Positions 32,025 through 44,000 of a stretch of 64,000 bases of DNA are shown piece by piece. The notes beneath the pieces are model-generated. The model did no database searches. It had not been told where the DNA came from and saw nothing but the letters and a program-made list of their open reading frames with translations. Location of the stretch: the NCBI GenBank assembly GCA_038501625.1, contig JAZAYU010000009.1, positions 6,686,396-6,750,395 of the forward strand. Direction: 5' to 3'. The stretch is from Corbicula japonica (taxonomy: Eukaryota > Mollusca > Bivalvia > Venerida > Cyrenidae). Positions within the stretch are counted from its first letter, which is position 1. Each line of letters opens with the position of its first letter. A program made the position numbers and the translations under genes.

Positions 32025-35000
32025 CTGCAAAACATGTCCCAAGGTTATAAAGCTGAGCATGGAAACCAGTCTCAAATTTCAAGCATCTGATTGGCTGAAA
32101 TGGCGGCCAGTCGCCAGTTCAGCCAGTCAGATGCTTGAGATTTGAGACTGGTTTCCAAACTCAGTTTTATAACATTGGGCCCAGAAATCAATTATCAAGG
32201 CTTCATTATTATCTCAGTCTTGCACAGGATAACATCTACAAGAATTAGAGAAATATGCATTTGGACTCAAGCGTATTCAAGCTTATATCAATGATCGTAT
32301 ATTATAACGTTAAAATCATTCTCATGATTTGAGTACTGATCATAGAATGAAATTTATCTGAAAACACTGCATTGAATGATTCATGACCACCGTTATATGC
32401 ACAACATTGTGTGGGATCGATCAATATTTTTCCTGTTTACTGTGTACATATCGAATTGCGCTTAACTCAGTCCAGGCGGGATGGGCAGCAATATATAATG
32501 CAAACTAATATAAAACCGGCATGGTGGTAAATCGGATAGGTAGAATGCTCTATCCAGCAGAATTACTGTTCCTTGCCCAGAATATAAACAACACATGCTA
32601 TCTCAATAGAAAGAGGAAGGACTACGCATTATTTATATAAGTTTTAATGCACTATTTGGATTGTAGTTATCGACATACCTTCATTGTGACGAGTCCTCTC
32701 TCCCGAAGAACATACCCTCCTAGTTGATCCAATAACTGCTTGCATTGTAGAGAACAGTGGATCTTTAATGCTGAAATGTTATAACAGTTTCCACATTTAT
32801 TCTTATTTATAATTCGAGCAAAATATGTTTTCTTCACAGTTGCTTATTGTCAATAAATCAATACATAATTATGGAACCTCGGGAAGAGGAGGTTCAATTT
32901 GCACGGTTTAAGTTTAATTCCGCCCAGTGCTTTCTCGTTTAGGGCAATCCCATTCTTTCATCTGGGGACCATATGCAGCTGAACATGAAATGGTATTAAT
33001 ATGAAAATACCGCATTGAAGGTTCCACGTCCACTGCCATATGCACACCATTGTTTGGGATGGTAAAACTTGTAATGTTTATTGGTGTAAATATTGAGTTG
33101 CGCTCAGTCCGGGCCTAGGGGGCGAGGGCAGTAAAATGCTTTTCCATTACTGCCCATGTACAGGTTCATTCAAACCGAGCCTGCAATATTTTCATATTTG
33201 TCGTGTTCGATTGCTTTCATAGTTCCCCTTTTCATCTATTTTAATTTTATTATAGCACAATGAGACACATGGAAGATCCGTTGGTCTTGCCAGATGTGGC
33301 TGCGTACTGATTTAAAAGATGGATATTGAAAGTCAGCTACCTTCTGTGTGTTTTACTCTAGTAAAAGCAAGATTTTTGCTTTGTTTGCCAGGTTTAAATG
33401 TATTAGGGCATATAAACAGAAAGTTCTATTTCTTTTTCTTGATATCAGAAACATTTATGGGACTGGTCTGGTATAGTTACATGTTCTAAAGCACGTTTGA
33501 GCAGGACTCTGACAAAATTTACTGCCAACGACATCTGAATGTTTTGAAAAATGTGTTGAGATATCTTTGAATATTAATTAATGTATTATAAACATAAAAC
33601 AACTTAAACATTAACAAAACGCATGATGCGAAACAATAACTACGTATTGTACACTAAACGCCATTGTGCCACAAACTTGTATCAATTATCAGCTTACTGC
33701 ATGTGTTTTGTGTCCAAAAATTCTAGTATTTTAAACTCTGCGTTTTATTTACTCGAAGATTACAAATTTCGAGTGAAATTTACCTTCACCGGTGCTCTCC
33801 ATCCTACTAGTGGTATTCACGGTGTCCCCAAATAGGCAGTATCTCGGCATCTTCAGACCGACAACCCCTGCCACCACAGGACCGGAGTGAATACCTATTC
33901 GCAGTTTTAACGTCTCATTTGGTCGATTCCGTATTTTAAACTGATGAATAGCTCTCAATAGGTGAAGCGACATGGAAGCAATTTCACCTGGTAAGTAGAA
34001 AAAGCTTATGCAAATGAAACATTATGTTTCTGAAATTCTCAATTAGTGTGGTATCGTGCGCTCATAATTTCATGAAATGTTCCCACATGCATTAAATTTA
34101 TTCCTTAGTATGTAGAATGATTTATTCCTATAAAATAAATTTGTTTCTCTAATAGTCTGGAGTCTTGCTCGTGTTATTTCTTTTATTTAGTGACGCCGTA
34201 TGTACTGTACTAAATTTCTCTTCCTTTACAGGAAAAGTTTCATTACGATCAACAAGCTGTATTGGCCCTTATTGCAAAAATGTTTCTTCCCTATATGAGT
34301 CCAAATCAAAATGCAGTGTAAGCTGAAGAGAAAAAACTAACATTAATACTGCACTTGAGACGCCCATCCTTACTAATGGTGATTTATGTAGCTTCTCCTT
34401 TGTTCTTTTGTTTTCTTTTCGCCACGTTAGAGAAAGTTTTAGACACGTAAGAGACGGAATGAATAGAATTTATAGTAATCTATTGTTCTCATAGCCACCT
34501 AAGTATCCATTAGTAGGCAGCGTAAACGTCGTATCTGTCTTTATGGAGATATATTTCTGTTTTCTGCGCAGTTTTGAGAAAATGAATCAAACAAGGGCCC
34601 AAGATCATAAAACAAAGTTTTGAGATCAGTCTCAAATCTCAAGGATCTGAGATTTGAGACTGATATCCAGATTTAGTTTTGTGATCTTGGGCACAGGTCT
34701 TCAATTAATAATTTGAACCGGGAGTCAAATGTTATATTGTGATATTGTTTCTTGACACGCTTTGAGAGTTTTGTTGTCAATTTACCAGCTTGCGTTGAAA
34801 GAATGACAACAAGACCAGCAATTTATTCTCCCGTACACTTTAAAGAAGTTTTTTTTTGTTTTTCCTTATACTGCAAAGCATTTATATGCAAAGTTGATTA
34901 AGATTACATCTTTTCATAATATATTTTCATAATTTTATTTCGAGCGTTACATTTTTCCGCAAGGAGCCTCGAAATCCCCTATAGATGTGACGGCATTATT

Positions 35001-38000
35001 GTAAGCTTCGAGACTTCTAGACAATACCCCATAGACAACAGAACTTAAGTAGTTTCTTGGTTTGATGTTAACAATATTATCATTACTTATCTGTGAAAAA
35101 GCCTGGCTAACTCACTAAAATGTTTTGTTTTACAAAAGCATTTCTCACAACAAGATAGGTGATCGGAAAACTTTTTTTATTTTTTCGCGAAATTCAAAAC
35201 AAAAATTTAAAGACCATAGCAAAAAGTTGGGAAGCACAAAGGGATTTGGGATAGTATTTCCGAAATAGACGACATCTGCTGAGTTAGACTCGTTTGCTAG
35301 AATTTTGAATCTTTAGATCATCTATCATTTAGTTTATTGCGATTGCTTTGCTTCCTACAATCCTACTTATAAACGAGAGAGTGTTAGTGGTCCCATGCGC
35401 TCCTTGTTATTAGTTTGGTCAAAATGGAAATGTCTAATGTATCATGCTTTTCACAACTTAATGCTAAATAATATAAGCCAAATCAGACTTATTACAATTT
35501 CTGATGACAACATTTCACCCCTTTATGTATAATACATGAATAGAAAGTTCTGGTTTCCAATACGGAGGCATATAACGGAGTTAGTTTATACTATTCCGAA
35601 CTAACTAATAAAACGTTTCCAAATTGCCTGTCAAAGCGGAGACACTAATCTTTTAACTTCTTTGTAAATTGCCAGACTAATGAAATTTCCGTATGTATAC
35701 TTAATCCACAATTCTACAAAAAACAGTAAATAATAATTTGTCGGCATGACTGCACAATTCTTTTATGTAAATCCCGCACAATGATTTAATCGACCTTATC
35801 ACGAGATAACAGTAAAGCAATATAAGAAATAACATGAGATAGACAACAGACTGAGCAATATCACAGGCTGATTTAGAGACGCACAATCCAAAGTTCAGAA
35901 ACAAAAGTTCATCGGACAGGACTTATCGTGCAATGATGCAAGATGCAATAGAAGATAATTTATCGACTAACTGAAAAAAACGTCACTTATCAACATTGTT
36001 CTTTGATCGAGTTGAGATAATCTGTGAAGTCTATTAACTAGTCAAAACACTTCTGGGATGGTCGTCTCCATATAAACCTTAGAGCGACAATCAGGATCAA
36101 CTAAGAACTCAATTATTCACAAACAAATGAGCTCTGAAACTTAAAGCAGACACTCGCTGATTCATACCGTAAATATAACAACAGTAACTGTGAAACACTA
36201 AGTCTGTTATAACCGTATTTTAAAGTACACGAATCTATTTCTGTGCTCAAGGTTATAAAACTGAGAATGGAAACCAGTCTCAAATCTCAAGCATCTGATT
36301 GGCTGAAATGGCGACCAGTCGCCATTTCAGCCAATCAGATGCTTGAGATTTGAGACTGGTTTCCAATCTCAGCTTTATAACCTTCAGCCCTGGTTTTAAT
36401 GAGATTAATCCTTATATGATTTATCCACGGCAGGGTTTTCTAAAATGCCTATACTATACTCGGCAAAAGAAGTTCTGCACACTTGCACATTTTAATATGA
36501 ACTAGGGCACTGCCTCAATGCGAGCTCTAGATTTTAGAATCCCTGGTCTGTAATTATCTAACAATATAATAGATTGTACTGCGCTTTGCAAGAGTGATTG
36601 AGAAATTAAATAATAATATCAATTATCAGTTTGGAATTTTAAACAAATTAGGCATTTTGCCTTGCACGTTAGTCGATATCACAATTTGACAGTCAAAATA
36701 ACGTTTGAGAACTTCCCTGCTCTGTTTCAATTGCGATGACGTCACACGTTACCTCACAAAATGGAGATCAATACAGTAACTGTAAACAATAGCAGCATGC
36801 CATATGAAATTTAAATTTTGAGATTGTAAGCTGGATATTGGTTTGACAAAAAAATCCAGGAATTCGCAGCACAGGACTTTTTTGTATTTCACAAAACAGG
36901 TGTCAGTTTTAAGATTTGTTAAAAATCGCCTTTTTTAGGTTGTCACAAATCACAGGCGGCCGGCCCGTTGATATGACCTAAAATGTGGATGTTTTAGTTT
37001 AAAATGGTCAAAACAATGATTGAACACCCAAATCCCACAGTAAAACAAAGTCTTACAAAAATTTTCCCCTATTATATATTATAAGACACAAGGTGTAAAG
37101 AGTTAACGCTGCGCAAAACGACACTATCACTTTAATCGCCCAGATCTCTGTTAATAATCGGCCGATTTCAACCAAATACAATGCATTCTTTTCAGAAATA
37201 ATTATATTTTTTTAAAATGTTCAACACATGTACCCTTTATGTGACGATGGTGGATTTTTCGTTGCTCAAAAGCCGATTTCGAAATTTTCGCCTAGGTCGA
37301 AAAAACCTTGACCGACGAAGAAACCGCCAATTTTGCACTCAAAATCGCTATTTTTGTACAGTGTAACAAAGAAAAGTGCATGCAAACTATAAAAAAATCA
37401 TGAACACAACTGTTAACGCATACTCACGTTTAATAAAACACTCAAGATCTTCCTACAATCATCTAAAATTGACCACAATTTACGAAAGTCTCATCATTAC
37501 GCAATCGCATCATGTTTATTTCGTGTGACCCGGAACTGCTTGCCCGCGCACGCGCACTGGTACCGGTAACAAGTATTGAAAGACGTGCGCACTGGTACCG
37601 GTAACAAGTATTGAAAGACGTGCGCGTGCGCGGGCAAGCAGTTCCGGGTCAGTTGTGTTCATGATTTTTTTATAGTTTGCATGTTCTAGTTCAGTTTTTT
37701 GTCTTACATTCCTGATAACATTAGAAATCATGTCAGACCGACCCAAATTTTTAACAGTCAGGTCATTCGGTCTGGCAACTTTCGTGACGTCTGTTATTTT
37801 ATCGAATTAATCAAACTTTTGTGATAAGGACTCGGCATGGGGTGAATCGTTTTGGGGCGAATCGCCTATTCATGTAAACAAAATGCTTTTGCACTGCAGA
37901 ACCGAAAGTGAAAAACAATGGGTTGACGTTTCGCATATTTTCGACAAACACATGATTGTACAAAATATAATGAAATCTACCTTTCAAAGAGATCTGTCTT

Positions 38001-41000
38001 GAAGCCTGAATCGCTGAAAGTTTACTGGCGCGGACGCTAAGGTTGATTGTGTTTTGACAGCCTCGGTCTGATTTGACAGTTGCGCGCGCGACAGTTCTCC
38101 GCGTTACGTCATATGTATATTTTTATTTTAAAAAAACAAAACCTATGAAAATGATCGTATATTTTGTGTTACAAATGCATTATGTTGACTTTTCTTCTTA
38201 TTAAAAATAAGAATAAAAATAAATTATTGAATAAAAATTTGGTACTCTTAAGCCTAAAGACGGTGAAGAGTGTATCCGTGAGATTTGCAAGACCATGGAG
38301 GAACAATCGGAACGCTTCGGATTAAAATTTTTTTAAAGCGATGGTAGTTGGGCATAACATATACGCACATTACCGTAAAAGCTCGTTTGCTCGCGAGCCC
38401 CCTTCGGGGGCTCGCTCGCTAGAGCTCGCATATAAAACATTTTTTTTTTAATTTGACCAAACACAGCATAATGATACATACCGAATAAATCAGCAATTCA
38501 AGCTTAACAATGTAAAAAAAGTCAGAAATAAAATCCGATCAATACTTTATAAGCAATTCAACGTTAAAGCCACTGGGGGTTACTACACAAAAGTTGCAAA
38601 AATCGCTAGACTTTTACTGAGAAATTCACCACGATGAATCCGGCATTCTTTCAAGCGGCTTCGCACGGAATTTAACAGCCGACAAAATTTCAATTGTGGA
38701 ATTAGGTTCCATTTGTGAACCAGAAAACTGGGTAGATCAACTAGCTTGACCAACTTCACGTGTCCTGTCTTGTTTAGAAAGACGTCTAGGTGGCCGGTGT
38801 GGTCCGACATTTGCCATGACGGTCAAATCAACGAAAAACATGAACAAATTAATTAATTTGAAAATCAATGCAGATGTGTTGTTCTCAAATAAGATTAGGC
38901 GTTGATTGCATTGGATGGTTGCTTTTAAACACTTTATAAACTTGATGCTGTGATTCTTTAATACAGAATGGAAACTCGAACAATCACTAAACTGTTTTGT
39001 CGTACCTTTAGGTTAATTAGTGAGACAATGTGATACTTAAATTAATAAAAATTTAAGTTTGAGCGTAATTCTGGAAATGGCTTAGCATCACAGTGCATGC
39101 TCATAATTGCATAAACCAGACACTGGTGAAATGTTGAGTGATTTCATAGATTTCACACCTCTATCTTGATACGGCAAATTCTGCAACTTTTGACTGTTGA
39201 CCCCCTCAAAATGACATTTCTCGCTTATTTACCAACCAATTTTAATTTCGTTTTTGTCTTTAACTCCGCAAACAATTAATCTTGATATACATGTAAGAAT
39301 TTTAACCAGTTATTTGCTATATTTTAAAATTTACGCAAAAGAACACTTGTGTGCAGAACTTTTTTTGTTGGGTATATATAAAATCTCGTGATTATCCGAT
39401 GACAAAGATGATAATATCTGATAAAATGCGGCTTTAGGGTACATATAACAATGCTTCAAGATGGTAAAATGTACGTGCAAAAACAACAAAATTATAATTA
39501 TTATTATAATTATTATTATTAATATTAATATGAACTAAGGCACTGCCTCAATGCGAGCTCTAGATTTTAGAATCCCTGGTCTGTAATTATCTAACAATAT
39601 AATAGATTGTACTGCGCTTTGCAAGAGTGATTGAGAAATTAAATAATAATATCAATTATCAGTTTGGAATTTTAAACAAATTAGGCATTTTGCCTTGCAC
39701 GTTAGTCGATATCACAATTTGACAGTCAAAATAACGTTTGAGAACTTCCCTGCTCTGTTTCAATTGCGATGACGTCACACGTTACCTCACAAAATGGAGA
39801 TCAATACAGTAACTGTAAACAATAGCAGCATGCCATATGAAAATTAAATTTTGAGATTGTAAGCTGGATATTGGTTTGACAAAAAAATCCAGGAATTCGC
39901 AGCACAGGACTTTTTTGTATTTCACAAAACAGGTGTCAGTTTTAAGATTTGTTAAAAATCGCCTTTTTTAGGTTGTCACAAATCACAGGCGGCCGGCCCG
40001 TTGATATGACCTAAAATGTGGATGTTTTAGTTTAAAATGGTCAAAACAATGATTGAACACCCAAATCTCACAGTAAAACAAAGTCTTACAAAAATTTTCC
40101 CCTATTATATATTATAAGACACAAGGTGTAAAGAGTTAACGCTGCGCAAAACGACACTATCACTTTAATCGCCCAGATCTCTGTTAATAATCAGCCGATT
40201 TCAACCAAATACAATGCATTCTTTTCAGAAATAATTATATTTTTTTAAAATGTTCAACACATGTACCCTTTATGTGACGATGGTGGATTTTTCGTTGCTC
40301 AAAAGCCGATTTCGAAATTTTCGCCTAGGTCGAAAAAACCTTGACCGACGAAGAAACCGCCAATTTTGCACTCAAAATCGCTATTTTTGTACAGTGTAAC
40401 AAAGAAAAGTGCATGCAAACTATAAAAAAATCATGAACACAACTGTTAACGCATACTCACGTTTAATAAAACACTCAAGATCTTCCTACAATCATCTTAA
40501 ATTGACCACAATTTACGAAAGTCTCATCATTACGCAATCGCATCATGTTTATTTCGTGTGACCCGGAACTGCTTGCCCGCGCACGCGCACTGGTACCGGT
40601 AACAAGTATTGAAAGACGTGCGCACTGGTACCGGTAACAAGTATTGAAAGACGTGCGCGTGCGCGGGCAAGCAGTTCCGGGTCAGTTGTGTTCATGATTT
40701 TTTTATAGTTTGCATGTTCTAGTTCAGTTTTTTGTCTTACATTCCTGATAACATTAGAAATCATGTAAGACCGACCCAAATTTTTAACAGTCAGGTCATT
40801 CGGTCTGGCAACTTTCGTGACGTCTGTTATTTTATCGAATTAATCAAACTTTTGTGATAAGGACTCGGCAAGGGGTGAATCGTTTTGGGGCGAATCGCCT
40901 ATTCATGTAAACAAAATGCTTTTGCACTGCAGAACCGAAAGTGAAAAACAATGGGTTGACGTTTCGCATATTTTCGACAAACACATGATTGTACAAAATA

Positions 41001-44000
41001 TAATGAAATCTACCTTTCAAAGAGATCTGTCTTGAAGCCTGAATCGCTGAAAGTTTACTGGCGCGGACGCAAAGGTTGATTGTGTTTTGACAGCCTCGGT
41101 CTGATTTGACAGTTGCGCGCGCGACAGTTCTCCGCGTTACGTCATATGTATATTTTTATTTTAAAAAAACAAAACCTATGAAAATGATCGTATATTTTGT
41201 GTTACAAATGCATTATGTTGACTTTTCTTCTTATTAAAAATAAGAATAAAAATAAATTATTGAATAAAAATTTGGTACTCTTAAGCCTAAAGACGGTGAA
41301 GAGTGTATCCGTGAGATTTGCAAGACCATGGAGGAACAATCGGAACGCTTCGGATTAAAAATTTTTTAAAGCGATGGTAGTTGGGCATAACATATACGCA
41401 CATTACCGTAAAAGCTCGCTTGCTCGCGAGCCCCCTTCGGGGGCTCGCTCGCTAGAGCTCGCATATTATTATTATTATAATTATTATTAAACTTAACTTT
41501 ATTTTTAATAAATGAAATTATAGCTGAAACGTAAACTTGTTCATGTTGAGTCTGTTCTACCTAATTGGTTGAAAAAACGGGGGATAACAAGCTGTTGTAT
41601 GGCGAAGATAACGTGTAGTTGATAGTTCGTTCAATGATTTTAATTGTTTTCATTTGTTTTCAATGATTAATTTTAGCAGTAGCCCATCTGGTTTTCGTGA
41701 TTTTAATTGGTTATTCTTACTTTTCAAATTACTCTTAATGTACACTTGTGATCTTTCTTTCTCACTTCTTCTTGTCTGTGTTGGGAGGCTGTGTTTTCTG
41801 CCAGTGGCAATTCCTGACACGAGTGTTTAACATTATATAATCCCCCCTAAAAAAGGAGAACATATCTGTCAGACCAGATTTTATAAAAGCGCAATTATAT
41901 CTGAAAAGCCGATTGAATTGCCAATGTTTTGTGTTCAGAACATAGCCCATAACTTTGATCGGAGTAAAAAGTACATCTGTATGATATTACATTTAAACCA
42001 AACTCAGAGATAAATATGAACAGAAATTGAAGAAAGGTTAAACACAATGTAAATATTTGAGACATTTTATACCATTTATAACAATTAAGCATAGAAGAGA
42101 TTTAACATAATTACATTTATGATTCTTCAATTCATATTTAGCCAAACTAAGAAAGCAGACATGCAATGTAAGAACTCGACATATTTTAACAACTAAAGCT
42201 TCAGGATATCATCAAACTGGTAATTCAGTTAAAGCACAGACAGTTCCATCAAGCAAATTCTTGTTCACACTGACAGATTGCAGATCTTGCAAGCAAATAT
42301 CACCATCAGAAGCTGACAATGCTTTCTTAGTTTAATCAAGCTGTTTGATTAATGTATGCTTAAAGTATTAACTATTTATATCCTAAGTGGAATTCTGTTT
42401 CAAACCCAACAGTGTGTAAAACCATAAAATAAAAGCCCTTTTTTACAAAAACATTCTTCCGATGCACAGCGGGCTATTTTACGGTACAAACATAAGTGTT
42501 TTATGAATATCAATAATTTAGTAGTTCGACTAACAATATGTCTTGCTCGAAGATGGAGAGGCGTGAGCAAATTCACGTTTTTGAGTGTACTTAAAAACTT
42601 CGTGTTACAGTGTTAATGTGAAAAGCGATTCCAAAGAAATAACATGTTACAATATGCAAGCACACAATTAACATGGTAGACCATGCTTAATTGCATATGA
42701 ACCTCATTCAAAGTGTATTATTGTTTACTGATGTTTATTGATATTTACTAAACGAGTTAAAACTAAAAGGGGCTTCCTTTATAAGTATTGTCCCGTTTGC
42801 TCGTATTCTTTATTTAGTTTTTCTTTTCTTAGTGACTCTAATTACATTCTCTTAATACCTGCATGCAGAAGACCGTTGCGTTTTGGAAGTCCCGAGCAAA
42901 CCATGTAAGCATCTCCGATGGTTTCCACCTTATAGACGTCAAAATTTTCGATGATCGAGTCGAACAATGTGTACAAGTCGTTTAGCAGATTCACAACCTA
43001 AATAGTACAAGACATGGGAATGATATTGATCAAGTATCCTCGGGTTATGATGGAATATTATAGAATATACCACTGGGTGGCGATGGTATGGTATACGTAA
43101 GGTTATAGTGTGATTATAGTGTGATTAACTTTTATAATTTTAGTACGTACTTGCTCTCTACAGCTTTAAAATTAGTAAATATGTAATATTTAAAATATGT
43201 GTGGAATATGTTTCTCTTGGTTTAGTGTATAAATGATGCAAAACAAACACTGCACGGGAATTCAGCACGGGAAGTCATAAACGAAGCCTTGAGATAAACG
43301 TCAATTAAAATGTTAACACGACATCATAAACTAACACTAATAAAATATTTGCCATGGATAAGATCAATATTGACTATAAATTTGCCACAACGCATGTATA
43401 AAAAGACATAACGTTCTAATATCAAACAAAAATATGATACTTCTCTAAAATAAAATATTTATTCCAAAAGTTATAAAGGTACGACATGTATTAAGTACCT
43501 GCATGGGTGAGCTGTCTGCAGACATGGCTGTAAAACCGCAGATGTCGGAAAAATAGATAGTTACACAGTCAAAAGATTCAGCTTCTACTTCCTTTCCTAG
43601 CTTCAGCTGCTCTGTGACTGATCTGCAACATATACATACAGATTTCGTATTAAATGCGTATTCTGCTTATATATGACTTTACTGGCAATGTGAAGTGAAA
43701 CAACATTTTTTTGCAAAATTTATGTCATGCGCTTAGGCAAACAATACACAGACTTATATTATATGAATATATTAGTTGAATTTAATTTAATTTAGTTTAA
43801 ACTTATTTATTTTACATCGATTGTGAAACAAGTTATTCCAACTTATTTTAATTACGCTCGATGCCTGCTTCCTGGGTTACCAATTAGTACTCGCGCCGAA
43901 TGTGGATTTAGGAAACTGAAGACGAACCTCATCCCTGATGGGACTCGAACCCGCAGTCTCTGGATCTGGAGTCCGACGCTCTACCCCTAGACCATTGATC

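Larger units (their letters stand above)
33988..42858 (-). other. Guanylate cyclase intron 9 (8.9 kb)
   Basis: Bounded by the donor after HA/G (42858) and the acceptor TTACCAG (33988-33989). Contains two MITE copies, two nearly identical 1.94-kb elements and a family B fragment. No exon was seen inside; 34700-36240 and 41830-42850 are without recognisable content. Confidence 0.8.

Noticed and set aside
36492..38433. Helitron interpretation of the twin elements (hairpin followed by CTAG)
   Set aside because: Sequence shared by the two copies continues 11 bases past CTAG, there is no TC start at the shared left boundary, and short inverted ends are present.
37516..40779. Paired 76-residue minus-strand ORFs in the twin elements
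   Set aside because: They run through the GC-rich inverted repeats and their two direct repeats, so the frame is shaped by the palindrome. No domain is recognised and no splice context exists.
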